A DNA stretch of 64,000 nucleotides from Clarkia xantiana subsp. parviflora (taxonomy: Eukaryota > Streptophyta > Magnoliopsida > Myrtales > Onagraceae). The stretch spans positions 20,023,901 to 20,087,900 of the forward strand of contig JAPTYO010000013.1 in the NCBI GenBank assembly GCA_036873135.1, written 5' to 3'. The stretch's first letter is position 1. Every line of letters starts with the position of its first letter. A model generated the notes under the pieces. It did not search any database. It was given only the letters and a program-made list of their open reading frames with translations, and was not told where the DNA came from. The position numbers and the translations under genes were made by a program. Shown here piece by piece: positions 11,123 to 21,754 of this stretch.

Positions 11123-12048
11123 GGGCACGTTTGATTGCCGGTATTACGATATATTAATACCGGTATTAACTAATACATGCTTAACTAATACATGCTTAGC
11201 TAATACAATGTTTGATTGAGCCATGTATTAGGATATCCTAATACAATGTTTGAATGAACTTTGTATTAGGATATCTTAATACAATGACTAAAAGACATAA
11301 ATACCCTTACTTGCATTTTCAATGAAGTTATATTTTACATATGATTAATTTAACAAAGATAAAATTTAACAAAAAAAAATAACTTCAATTATTTAAAATA
11401 ATATTTTTCATAAAAAAAAAAAATCAAATTTATGTATAAATAGTAAAAACTATTTTTGCTAATGTATAAATATGTATATATATAAAGAAAATAGTACAAA
11501 ACAATTGAAAAAAGTGATTAGCCCGACCCGACCCGTTCTAGCCGGGCCTAGCCCGAACTAAACCAAAGCAACATAAAGCAACCTGACCCGAACAGCCCGA
11601 ATTGCTCAGCCCGGCCCGAACTGCACAGCGCGGCCCGAACTGACCAGCCCAGCCCGAACTGCACAGCGCGGCCCGAACTGACCAGCCCAGCCCGAATCAC
11701 CTAGCCCGGTCCGAACTGACTAGCCAAGCCCGGCTCGAACCGCCCAGCCCGGCCCGAACATGACTCGGCCAAACCCGTGTCCGAAGTTTCGATGAAACGG
11801 GGTCCGGTCCGAAGCTACGATGTAAACAGTGAGAGTTTGCCATATATTACAAGGGTAAATTGGTAATTAAGAGATTGGTATTAGCTAATGCTTTACTTTT
11901 AGATGGTATTAATTAATACCAAATTCCTTCTATAATTGAGTATTAGCTAATACCAAGTATTAGCTAATACCAATACCAAGTTGAAACAAACACGGTATTA
12001 GCTAATACCGGTATTAGGATATCGCAATACCGGCAATCAAACGTGCCC
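11123..12048. mobile_element. PIF/Harbinger (Tourist-like) MITE, TTA target duplication
   Basis: The ends are inverted: GGGCACGTTTGATTGCCGGT at the left and ACCGGCAATCAAACGTGCCC at the right. TTA flanks both sides (11120-11122 and 12049-12051), as expected for PIF/Harbinger. Subterminal TATTAGCTAATAC-type motifs recur on both arms. There is no transposase. The interior carries a GC-rich minisatellite. Confidence 0.85.
11520..11775. repeat. GC-rich minisatellite inside the MITE
   Basis: About a dozen degenerate repeats of the type AGCCCGGCCCGAACTG (16-20 bp; for example CAGCGCGGCCCGAACTGACC twice in tandem) sit in otherwise AT-rich DNA. Confidence 0.8.
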
Positions 12049-12169
12049 TTAGGTAATTAGGTGTCCTCGCTCTATGGTAAAGAAGGGATGACTAAATTAA
12101 CCTAAATTTAATTAGAATTATTAATCTTTAAAAGGGCATATATGTAATTTATCGTCTAACTATCTTGCT

Positions 12170-12624
12170 CTAAAAATTTAATTTTTTTTCCCGGTGACTA
12201 CAATGATGTCGCCCTAAAACATTAACTATGCCAATGAAACTAATTTAGTCGTTAATTGTAAAACTTTACCGATTAACTATCTCACCAGTAATTATTTAAT
12301 TTTTTTATCGGCGACTAAAATGAAATCGCCGCTAAAACTTTAACTTTTCCTGCGAAATTAATTTAGTCGTCGTTAATTGTAACATTTACCGGCCAATTAT
12401 CTTGCCGCTAATGTATATTGAATTAAAATAAGAATTTATTTTTTCATTAAATTTTTACTGGCGAAAATAATATCGTCATCGCTAATTGTAATCTTTTTAC
12501 CGTCAAAGATATTAATATCGCCGCTAATAATCTTTTACCGCCAATATTTTAACTTTGTCGGAAAAAAAACTTTTACCGGCTACTTTTAATTTTTCTCCGG
12601 TAAATAAGGTATTTTTTTTTAGTG
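12170..12624. mobile_element. CACTA/Spm-type transposon terminus
   Basis: The segment has many short subterminal repeats (CGGCGACTAAAATGAA, TCGCCGCTAAAA, TTTACCGGC) and ends in TTTTTTTAGTG at 12620-12624, the complement of CACTAAAA. This is how CACTA elements end. The matching CACTA start was not found upstream, so it is a fragment or a heavily decayed element; the 3-bp duplication cannot be tested. Confidence 0.6.
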
Positions 12625-12776
12625 CAACTACACCCACCAAACCCCAAATTTTGATATATGCATAAAAACCTTTCTTATATAAAATATACAAACAACTTAT
12701 TATTACATTACATACACGATATTCTTGGGTGAAAGTATTATTCCCCAAAGGCAGGCAAAGACGATAAGTAGTAGCA

Positions 12777-14813
12777 TTATAAATTGGAATGAATTAATTC
12801 CATAACCATGCAGCCAGAAGGATTTTCGTCACTAAAGTAGGCCCCTTGACACGCATACGCAGGTCTGCCACACCCATCTCAACAAGCATACGCTGGTCTT
12901 CCACACCCATCAGAGCACATCGGTGGCGGCATCCTCGCATAGTACGGCCCACAACCATAGCCTTGACACCCCCATACTCCCGGTGCACACACTAGGACTG
13001 GGCATACGCAGACGTAGGGCTGAGCATGGGACAGATGGGCGGGATTTTTCTTAAAAATGGCCCAAGCCCTAAAACTAGGGCCACTTAATGGCTGTCCCGA
13101 GCCCTATCCCGAGCCCTAGCTAGTAGGAAAAGGCCCGCCCGTCACGGGCCTACAGGGACTGGGAACAAATGGGACAAACCCAAATTCCCATCCAAGTTCA
13201 AAAAAACAAAAAAAAAACATACTCAATTTACTTAAACCATAACCAAACATAGAACAACAACAAAGTTCAGCACATACCACAAAGTTCAGCATAAAACACT
13301 AAAATCACTCAAACATTTTGTCACTTGTAAGAACACCAAGTTCTACACATAACTTGGTTCTCCAAAATAGTTCACCAATGACTCCAAAACTAAGTTTTAC
13401 CAAGACTCTAACACAAAGTCACCAACAATTCTGACATAACAAGTTATAAATACAAATCCCATATCAAATGGAACTTCAACCCGAGCCATCACTAAAGTTA
13501 ACTTAACTAACTATAGTTTATAGCTGATTAGTTAGCAAAAAGGGACGGGACGGGTCTTTTGGGACTTCGTAAAAAATCCCTAGTCCTAGCCCTATCCCTA
13601 GTTGAGAAGAAAAGTCCCGCCCATTAGGGCTTGGGTACATTTTTGGAACGGGCTTTTTGGGACGGGTTAGGGCGGGACGGGCGGGATTTTGAGCCTCTCG
13701 GGATATTTGCTCACCCCTACGCAGACGGGTTTAGGCGGGGCGGGTGCAGGCGGCTTGGGTGCCTCTTTTGGTGGCTGGAAAAAGACGACGAGTTTTGTGT
13801 TGGGGTTTTCGGGTTCTTTGGCCTTTACGGTTTCTTTTGGCTTATCGGGAATCGTTTCGATGCCGAGGATGGCGTCTCTGGCTTTGTAGCATATCTTCTC
13901 TTTGATCTTCTCTGGATTGCAGCAGACGACTGTGATTGTTACGGTGTTGGCCTTCTCGTCGTAAACTTGATCTCGTATTTCTTTTGTTCGTAAATCATTC
14001 ATTCATATTCAACCATGCATGCAAAAGTAGAGTATGTATATATAAATAAGAGTTAAAAGGTATTTTTGGTGCCACATGTTCGACCAGTGTATTCTTTTAG
14101 TGTCATATGTTTAATTTTGTAGGCTTTTGGTGCCATATGTTTGAGAGGTTGTATGTATTTTGTGATTCTATTAGTCACAGTTAGTTTGACTGTTAATTAT
14201 TTTTATTTTCTTCAATTTAGTCCTTAAATTTATATTTTTAAAATTTAATATTTACAATTTAGTCTTTATTGTTTGCTCAAGTCACCGCCTTAGACCGCCG
14301 GCCACCACCCATCAACTTCTAAAACGCCGACCACCACGACAGGGGCCGGCCACCACCACTTGGGACCGGAAACCATCACAATTAGTGGTGGGTGGCCCCA
14401 ATTGGTGGTGGCCCAAATCAGAGCCGGCCACCACCAATTGGTGCTGTACTAATACAGTTGTACTTTAATAAGTAATAATTAACGGCTTCACAAGACTGAT
14501 AGTATTAGTTGTACGTAGCTCGCTAACACTAAATATATAATTATTTGCAGGGACTAACCGGGGAATCGACAAAGGACTTTCTTGATCTTCTTGTAACACT
14601 TTGAACACTGGAGGTCCACCTTAATCTTCAGTTTGACCACCTATATATATATATATTTGCAGGTGCAGAAAATTAATGATAAACATAGAAGATTGTAGCT
14701 AGCTTGATCAGACCGAAATTAAGAAACATAACACATATGTATAGGAATTAATAATAATTTCAGAAGAATCTACAAATTACATAAACAACTTAATTCACCT
14801 TATAATCTCCCAT
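12777..14813 (-). pseudogene. HMA-domain (Pi21-like) metal-binding protein gene, interrupted
   Basis: Exon 1 (14799-14813) codes MGDYK; exon 2 (14559-14640) codes VVKLKIKVDLQCSKCYKKIK and KVLCRFP; exon 3 runs from 13980 down, coding EIRDQVYDEKANTVTITVVC and CNPEKIKEKIC, then a Pro/Lys-rich linker (PPKPPAPAPPKP). This is the order of plant heavy-metal-associated domain proteins with a betaalphabeta fold, a Cys-rich tail and a C-terminal isoprenylation box. Exon 3 is split at 13720 by a 705-bp hAT MITE plus its 8-bp duplication (a 713-bp frameshifting insert). It resumes at 13006 with CGYGCGPYYARMPPP and ends near ENPSGCMVM, which looks like the CaaX box but reads on seven codons to TAA at 12777. 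An in-frame TGA at 12879-12881 also breaks the tail. Without the MITE the exons sum to 588 nt. Intron 2 (13981-14558) holds repeat-like DNA (14040-14450). Confidence 0.75.
13015..13719. mobile_element. hAT MITE inside the HMA gene exon
   Basis: The ends are TAGGGCTGAGCA (left) and TGCTCACCCCTA (right), the TAGGG...CCCTA type of hAT elements. The perfect 8-bp target duplication CGCAGACG lies at 13007-13014 and 13720-13727. The arms carry GGGACGGGCGGGATTTT-type GC-rich blocks in inverted orientation. No transposase frame is present. Confidence 0.88.
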
Positions 14814-15057
14814 GATGATGATGGATGGTTGGTTGGTCGAGAGTTCAAACTTGTCTTAACAATGGAATTAATTGAGCTGCTAGCTCGATCTGACCTGCAG
14901 AGCTTCTAAAGAGATATCAATTGAGTAAATGATGACAAACTCTGTCAATATAACATATGGAGCTACTCATTATATATATGTATATATATGTGCGATGTCA
15001 AACTATACTTTTGACACCCTTTAAGTTTAATTACTTATTCGGGCAAAAAAAATAAAA

Positions 15058-15676
15058 AAATTTAATTACTTAGACCTAGTCAACCACGTAAGATGTAGAC
15101 CAGATCAATAAATTAATGTAAACTCATTAATTGGCATAAATATCAATGTAGATGATAATATATGGCTCAATTAATTTTTTTCTATCAACATTAATTGGGA
15201 AAAAAAAAAATACCGCATGATTTATTTTCATTTATTATTAAAATATATGCATAATAGGTATATCTAATAAAAAATAATATTTTTGCCAAAAAAAATATTA
15301 CATTTTTTAATTAATAATAAATAAAAATACTTTTTCATATAGTACAATTTTTATTAGTTTTTTAATTATTATTTTTCTAAAAACCTATTGAATGTGGTGA
15401 ACCCTAGAGGACAATTGACACTTACCATCTAGTGTTCACCACGTTCGACAGGTTTTTAGAAAAATAAAATAAAAAACTATTAACAATTGTATTATATTTA
15501 TATATAAAAAAATAGTTTTATATATAGTTATTTTTCAAGAAAAAAAACCTAATAGAGTCATTTTTATCCTCTACATTGTGATATTTATATTTAACATATA
15601 ATTAATGAGTTGTCATTATTTTATTGGTCTGGTCCATATCATATGTAGCAGACTAGGTCTAAGTAATAATTTCTCG
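15058..15676. mobile_element. Foldback/MITE, family shared with 21755-23110
   Basis: The left arm (TTACTTAGACCTAGTC...GACCAGATCAATAAA) matches the complement of the right arm (TTTATTGGTCTGGTCC...GACTAGGTCTAAGTAA). At the centre (about 15375-15460) is a second strong hairpin: TTTCTAAAAACCT...GTGGTGAAC pairs with GTTCACCAC...AGGTTTTTAGAAA. The same centre and arm motifs occur in the foldback at 21755-23110. No clear target duplication was found. Confidence 0.6.
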
Positions 15677-16008
15677 TGGGAAGCATATATAAATATCTCC
15701 CTCGAGACGACAGTAAATAGTTTTAAATTTATAGCCGAAATTAATTATAGAATTTTATTTAAATGAAACTTTTTTATAACAGCTATTAATTCATGTTTTT
15801 TCGTCAAAAAAATAAATAATTTAATTCGTGTTTTGTGATCAAATTTTATTTTGATATAATATACCTAAAGAATATAATAAAGAATATACATAGTTTATTA
15901 ATGAGTAGTTTGTTACACTAATATACATCAATTAAAAAGAATAGAAGAACCGCAGAAAATAATGAAACATATTATATATTGTATCATCACATTGTTGTTA
16001 GAGACCTT
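15677..16008. other. AT-rich spacer
   Basis: Nothing recognisable was found between the foldback and the copia element apart from AT-rich sequence. Confidence 0.5.
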
Positions 16009-16013
16009 CTCAT

Positions 16014-16337
16014 TGTTGAAGATTGGAGCCCTGTTTGGTGCAATCTGGTTCCTTGGGGACTAGTTTTGTATTATTGTTTGTGTGTTGTATTTATTAAAGG
16101 TTCCTTTTTGTTGTTTGGTTAGTTTAGGGATCTGTATTGCAGGATCTATTTTGTTGCTTTGTATTGTTATTGGGGTCTTATAACTGTTCCTTCTAGTTTG
16201 GGGTATATTTTGAAAAAAAAAAAAAATTTTATTAGAAATTAAAGGCGAGGGTGACAAGATGAATGAACTAACCCGATGACCCAAAATCTTCATCTTTTTT
16301 CTTTTCCGTTCTAGGGTTTAGGCAACAAAAACGATCA
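16014..16337 (+). repeat. 5' LTR of element G
   Basis: 324 bp, TGTTGAAGATTGGAGCC...AACGATCA. It matches the 3' LTR from 19988 with clear divergence, so the insertion is old. Confidence 0.88.
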
Positions 16338-16350
16338 TGGTATCAGAGCC
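16338..16350 (+). other. Primer-binding site of element G
   Basis: TGGTATCAGAGCC immediately after the LTR is complementary to the 3' end of initiator tRNA-Met, the usual copia primer. Confidence 0.9.
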
Positions 16351-16650
16351 ACGCGTCATTTCGCGTTCGTGATCCTCTTTCATCTTCCTCTCCATTTCGC
16401 AGCATCTTTTCCATTTTGACCTGGGATTTACTTTTCCTTTACATCCTTTCTACCCTTGCATGTTTCTTTGACGTTTCGTCTTCTTCCGGTGACAATTCGT
16501 CTTTCTACATGACATTTCTCAATGGCGATTTGTTTGCTTCGTTCCAATCTTCCGATGGAATCCATTGGCGGAGTGTTTTTCCATCCACTGATTGTTGATC
16601 TTCGTTGCGATCCTTTATTCGTTGATTGATCTTTGTTTCTCGTGTTAAAA

Positions 16651-17632
16651 TGGGCGATGAAAAGAAGGTTGAGGACTCGTCCTCAGGAAAAAAGGTAATC
16701 AGTTTAGATTCTTAACTAAAGGTACATTCGAAATACCCCTTATAACTGCATGCATAAGATAATTCGAGCATGACTATTGTTTCTGATTGATTGGCTAGCT
16801 CTGAGAATTATCCGATGTGGAGTAGAGCTCTGTTCATTATCTTGCATGGGAAGAACAAATTAGGTTTGTGAATGAAACTTGCTCTCGTGATAGTTTTGAT
16901 GCTTCTTTGCATGATTTGTGGGAAAGATGTAATACCGTGGCGTTTGGCTAGATTTTAAACTTAGTTAATCGTGATATTGGAAATAACATCATGTATATGA
17001 CTAGTGCTTCTAAACCTTGGGCTGCGTTGAAGGAAAGATTTGACAAATAAATGGTTCAAGAACTTATCAGCTCCACAGAGATATCACTCTTACCAAACTG
17101 GGATGAGATGATATATCATCTTTCTTTACCAAACTAAAGTTCTTATGGGCGGAATTTAATTCTACTTGTACTTTACCACACATTGAAGGAGAACATTTCA
17201 AAAGGCACCTTGAGCACAAAGATATTCCGTGACTATTTCAATTTTTTATAGGACTCAATGAGTCATACTCAGTTGTTCGAAGTCAATTGTTGTTGCTTGA
17301 CCCTCTTCCCACTGTTAATTAAGCTTACAACATGTTGACTCAAGAAGACAGCCATAAGACAATTTCTTTTGATATAACTTCGGTTGGGAATATTTTGAGT
17401 GCCAATTTCGTTGTCAGTGGTGGGAATGTTGGTGGTGTCAAGAAGAATCATTTTTCTAATGTCCTTTGAGATTTTTTTCAAAAAGAAAGGAAATAGCAGT
17501 GACAAATGTTATTCAAGAGGATGTGACTACTGCAAAAACAAAGGACATTGCAAAGAAAATTGCTTCAAGTATTGTGATGTGTTGAAGGGAAGAGTGCTGA
17601 AAGCCAATCTACTGCTGCCTCTGGAATGACTG
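16651..17632 (+). pseudogene. Copia Gag remnant with zinc knuckle (element G)
   Basis: A gag-like start, ATGGGCGATGAAAAGAAG, lies about 300 bp after the primer site. Around 17510-17580 the text CDYCKNKGHCKENC gives the CX2CX4HX4C zinc knuckle that binds RNA in retrotransposon capsid proteins. Several stops and frameshifts interrupt the region, so no protein of normal length can be made. Confidence 0.75.
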
Positions 17633-17839
17633 GTTGTATGAAGTTTGATGCTTCACCAAGTAATGTCACTGGTGCAAGCCTTCCTACTGGGGGTGCAGGG
17701 AAAAATTACATATTCTTCACCAAGGAGCATTTTGACAACTTGATGGATTCAATTGGTCAGAGGAGCAACCATATGGCATAAACAGCAACAGTTGGCACCT
17801 CAAATTCCAATGTTTTAGATATATCTCTTTAACTATGCT

Positions 17840-18230
17840 ATAATTGATGTTAAAAATTCTTGGATAGTTGACACTGGGGCGAGTTAGAATGGTTAAACAA
17901 TTTGAAAATAGTGAAAGACTCCAGAGTTTAATTGTCTAATGGAACTTTTACTAATGTCAGTATTGGTGAAAGGCATGATTGGTTACCGATTTTTAGCACT
18001 AACACGCCTAAAATTATATTCTATGAGGTTATCACTAATATTGTATCTGAGAATCGATTGGATTGAGGTATTGGTGAAATGTTGGCTAATGATCCCGCAT
18101 TTGATAGAGATAGTTCTCCTCCACCATTAAATGATGAATAAGAAGGTTCTGATAATCTAGTTGATATTTTAAATGATGAACATCTTATTGGTACTGATGG
18201 AGATGTTGGTAATGTTGAGATCACTGAGTT
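17840..18230 (+). pseudogene. Copia protease remnant with integrase lost (element G)
   Basis: SWIVDTGAS near 17855-17885 is the aspartic protease active-site motif (DTGA). Within about 60 bp the text turns into degenerate linker sequence, and the integrase zinc finger and DDE core are not found before the RT. The loss is probably a large internal deletion. Confidence 0.65.
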
Positions 18231-18399
18231 GCCTAGGTCAACGAGACCTACTAGGGTTCCTGCACATTTACATGATTATGTACTTGGGAAATGTTCTATT
18301 GTGTATCCCATTTGTGAATTCATTTCTTATGTTGGAATTTCCTCCTCTTATAAATTTTTTCTGACTAACATTTCTAAGTTGACTGAGCCAACAAGTTTC

Positions 18400-19870
18400 C
18401 ATGAGGCTTCAAAAAAACCTAGTATGGGTGAAGGCAATGTAGGAAGAAGTTGATGCATTAGAAGCAAATGGATCGTGGGAGTTAGTTCCATTCCCACAAG
18501 GTAAGAAAAATATTCGGTGTAATTGGGTTTATAAACTCAAGTTTAAGTCAGATGGTAGTTTGGAAAGGTGCAAAGCCAGGTTAGTTGCCAAAGGGTATAA
18601 ACAATTGAGTATTGATTATTATGAGACTTTTCTCCTGTTACAAAAATGAATACAGTTAGGAATGTGTTATCTTTGGCTTCTATACATTCTTGGCCTTTAT
18701 ATCAGATGTATGTGTACAATGCTTTCGTGTAATGTGATTTGATGGAGGAAGTTTATATGCATTTTCCTCAGGATTTCAATCATCATGGGGGGCTGTTTAT
18801 AGATTACTGAAATCGTTATATGGTTTAAAACGGGTTTCTAGGAAATGAAATCTGAAATTGTGTGAAATATTGATTGATTCTGGGTATTCTCAATCTAAAC
18901 TTGATTATTCCATGTTCACTAAGCCTGTTGGAACTGAGTTGGTTGTTTTGCTTGTATATGTTATTGATTTGTTGATTACCGGCAATAATGGTAGACTTAT
19001 TAATGAGCTTAAGGGTGTCTTGTAGAGTAATTTCAAAATAAAGGACCTATTTGATCTTAAATACTTTCTGGGCATTGAGGTAGCTAGATCAAATTCTGGA
19101 ATAGTGCTATGTCAAAGAAAGTATGCCTTATACCTAATTTCTGAAAGTGGTCTTCTTGGATGTAAAAATGCAAAGACTCTGATGAAATTTAGGTTGAAGT
19201 TGATCACTAGAGCTTATGATAGACATCTAAAGTTGAATGTTGATGATATTCCCCTAGATGATGTCCTTATTTATAGAAGACTGATAGGGAAGTTGTTGTA
19301 CTTGACCATGACTTGTCCTGATATTAGTTTTGATGTTAAAAATCTAAGTCAGTTTATGCAGGATCCTAAACAGTCTCATATACATGCAACTTTGAGTGTT
19401 TTTAAGTACATTAAGACTGAGCCAGGAAAATGTTTATTTCTTGATTCATTTTCTGATGTTAAAATGACTGTTTACTCTGATTCAGATTGGGGTGGATGTG
19501 TCCTGACAATGAGGTCAGTTACTGGATATTGTGATAAATTATGGCACTCTTTAGTTTCTTAGAAAATAAAGAATCAGAAGACTGTTTCTTTATCTTCTGC
19601 AGAAGCATAGTATATCAGAATGGGTAAGGATCTTTCTGAATTGATTTGGTTAAGGAATCTTCTTGGTAAGTTATGTTTTGAGCAAAGTGAACCCTCTGTG
19701 CTTTATTGTGACAGTACTACAGCAACGCAGTTTGCCAGAAATTCAGTTTTCCACAAGATGACCAAACATATAAAAATTGGGTGTCACTTTAATAAGGATA
19801 GATTTTTAGCTAACATTGTTGTTTTAAGATATATCAGGAGTCAGGATCAGTTTGCGGACATCTTCAATTG
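18400..19870 (+). pseudogene. Copia RT and RNase H remnant (element G)
   Basis: EVDALEANGSWELVPFPQGK, RCNWVYKLKFKSDGS and RCKARLVAKGYKQ mark the start of a copia RT. RNase H follows at 19104-19870 with YSDSDWGGC, SSAEA and TKHIKIG. Stops (for example near 18725, 19025 and 19561) and a missing stretch around the catalytic region break the frame. Confidence 0.82.
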
Positions 19871-19987
19871 ACAAGGAAAGATTATCATATTGGCAGTCTA
19901 CTGGGTTAAAGAATCTCTATGGAAATGAAGAGTTTTATGATGATTGAGATGTCCAAGAATACACCAAGGATCCAGATTGATGGAGGC

Positions 19988-21359
19988 TGTTGAAGATTGG
20001 AGTCTTGTTTGGCCAATTTGGTTCATTGGGACTAGATCGGTATTATTGTTTGTGTGTTGTATTTAGTAATGGTTAATTTTTGTTGTTTGGTTAGTTTAAG
20101 GATCTGTATTGCATGATCTCTTTTGTTGCTTTGTATTGTTGTTGGGAGTTTATAATTGTTCCTTCTAGTTTGGGGTATATTCTGTAATTATTAGATTTGT
20201 ATTAGATATTAAATGTGAGGGTGACCAGATGAAGGAACTCACTTGATGACCCGAAGTCTTCGCCTTTTAAAAAGGGTTAAGAACCTATGAAAGGTCTGAA
20301 CTATCACCCATGTTAACGGGAGAGGTCTGAAATTTAAAAAGTTAATAACAGAGGTCTGAAATTTCAATTTTGTTGATTTGAGGTTTTCCGTCCATTTTTA
20401 GGGTTAAATTTAACAGAATTGTGTGAAATGACATTTTTGCCCCTTTAATATTTTGTTTTATTTAATATCTTATTTAAGGAAATGTGAAATGACAATTTTA
20501 CCCCTAAAGTCAAATTAAAACCACCCAACTCCGGCCACCACCACCCGACTCCGGCGACCACCACCTCGACTCCGACGACCACCACCTCGGCTCCGGCGAC
20601 CCGACTCCGGCCACCACCTCAGCAAAAAAGCTCCGATCGGGGCCAAAAAGCTTCGATCGGAGCAAAAAAAGCTCCGATCGGAGCCAAAAAAGCTCCGATC
20701 CGAGCCAAAAAGCTCCGATCCGAGCCAAAAAGCTCCGATTGGAGCTTTGTGGCTCTGGTCGGAGCCACAGGGCTCCAGATCGGAGCTTTGTGGCTCTGGT
20801 CGGAGCCACAGGGCTCCAGATCGGAGCTCTGTGGCCCCGGCCGGAGCCACAGAGCTCCGACCAGAGCCACAAAGCTCCGATCGGAGCCCAATCGGGGCCG
20901 GTGGCTCCGATTTTGGCCCAATCGGAGCCTTGGTGGTGGTCGCCGGAGTACGGTGGTGGTCGCCGGAGTACGATTGGTGGTCGCCGGAGTACGATTGGTG
21001 GTCGCCGGAGTAAGATTGGTGGTCGCCGGAGTAAGATTGGTGGTCGCCGGAGTATCGTGGTGGCTTCAAGGGCATTTTGGTCTTTTCACTCCAAGCATGT
21101 GAGGGGCACACTTGATAGAAGGGAATTTTTGGAAATTTATTTTATTTCCGGTCACATGCCAAGCATGTGACCAATTTCCGTTAGTTTTAACGGAAAAAAC
21201 TAACGGAGACCGCTGTTATCAACAAAACAGAAATTTCAGACCTCTGTTATTAACTTTTTAAATTTCAGACCTCTCCCGTTAACATGAGTGATAGTTCAAA
21301 CCTTTCATAGGTTCTTAACCCTTTTTTCTATTATAAGATTTATGCCACATAAACGATAA
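19988..21359 (+). repeat. 3' LTR of element G, interrupted
   Basis: The segments 19988-20273 and 21322-21359 together match the 5' LTR. The intervening 20274-21321 is a MULE-like element that landed in the pyrimidine-rich end of the LTR. Confidence 0.78.
20274..21321. mobile_element. MULE-like foldback family (copy 4) in an LTR
   Basis: Left end GGGTTAAGAACCTATGAAAG, right end CTTTCATAGGTTCTTAACCC: near-perfect inverted ends about 130 bp long, continuing through GAGGTCTGAAATTT blocks. The centre has repeated CGGCGACCACCACC / GGTGGTGGTCGCCGGAGTA units and at least six GCTCCGATCGGAGC-type palindromes. The flanks are T-rich and no clean 9-bp duplication is readable. Confidence 0.75.
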
Positions 21360-21486
21360 CTTATATGGGAGATAGAATTTTAAAATTGACAGTGTGCCAT
21401 GTTACAAAATAATATAAATTTTTGAGCCTTGAAATTTTAAAGTTAAGTTTAAATCTTCAGAATGTCATGTTCATATGGATCTTTGT

Positions 21487-21709
21487 ATCATGCTCCAAGA
21501 GCACCATGTTTTATGGTACGTTTTTTTTTTTTTTTGTATTTTCCAATTGCCTTAAAGGTGAACCCTAGATGAAAACAGATATTATTAATAGTACGATGCA
21601 AATACTAGGTGTGGTTAAAAAATTTCATACTTTTAAAGTTTTACATATGTTACAATTAAGTCCACCCTAGTAATAAAAAAAAAAACATAGTGCTCTTGGA
21701 GCATGGTAA
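21487..21709. mobile_element. Short inverted-repeat element
   Basis: Left CATGCTCCAAGAGCACCATG and right CATAGTGCTCTTGGAGCATG are near-perfect inverted ends around 180 bp with no coding content. Superfamily not determined. Confidence 0.6.
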
Positions 21710-21754
21710 AAAAATCTTATTCATACATATTGTTATAGTCGAAAAAATTAATAA

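Larger units (their letters stand above)
16014..21359 (+). mobile_element. Decayed Ty1/copia retrotransposon (element G)
   Basis: The 5' LTR is 16014-16337 and the 3' LTR is 19988-21359, itself split by a MULE-like element. CTCAT (16009-16013) and CTTAT (21360-21364) form a 5-bp target duplication with one mismatch. A TGGTATCAGAGCC primer-binding site follows the 5' LTR. Gag, protease, RT and RNase H remnants lie in order, but the integrase core between protease and RT is almost absent and many stops occur. Confidence 0.85.

Noticed and set aside
16338..16350. tRNA-like string TGGTATCAGAGCC
   Set aside because: It is the primer-binding site next to an LTR, not a tRNA gene; no cloverleaf around it.
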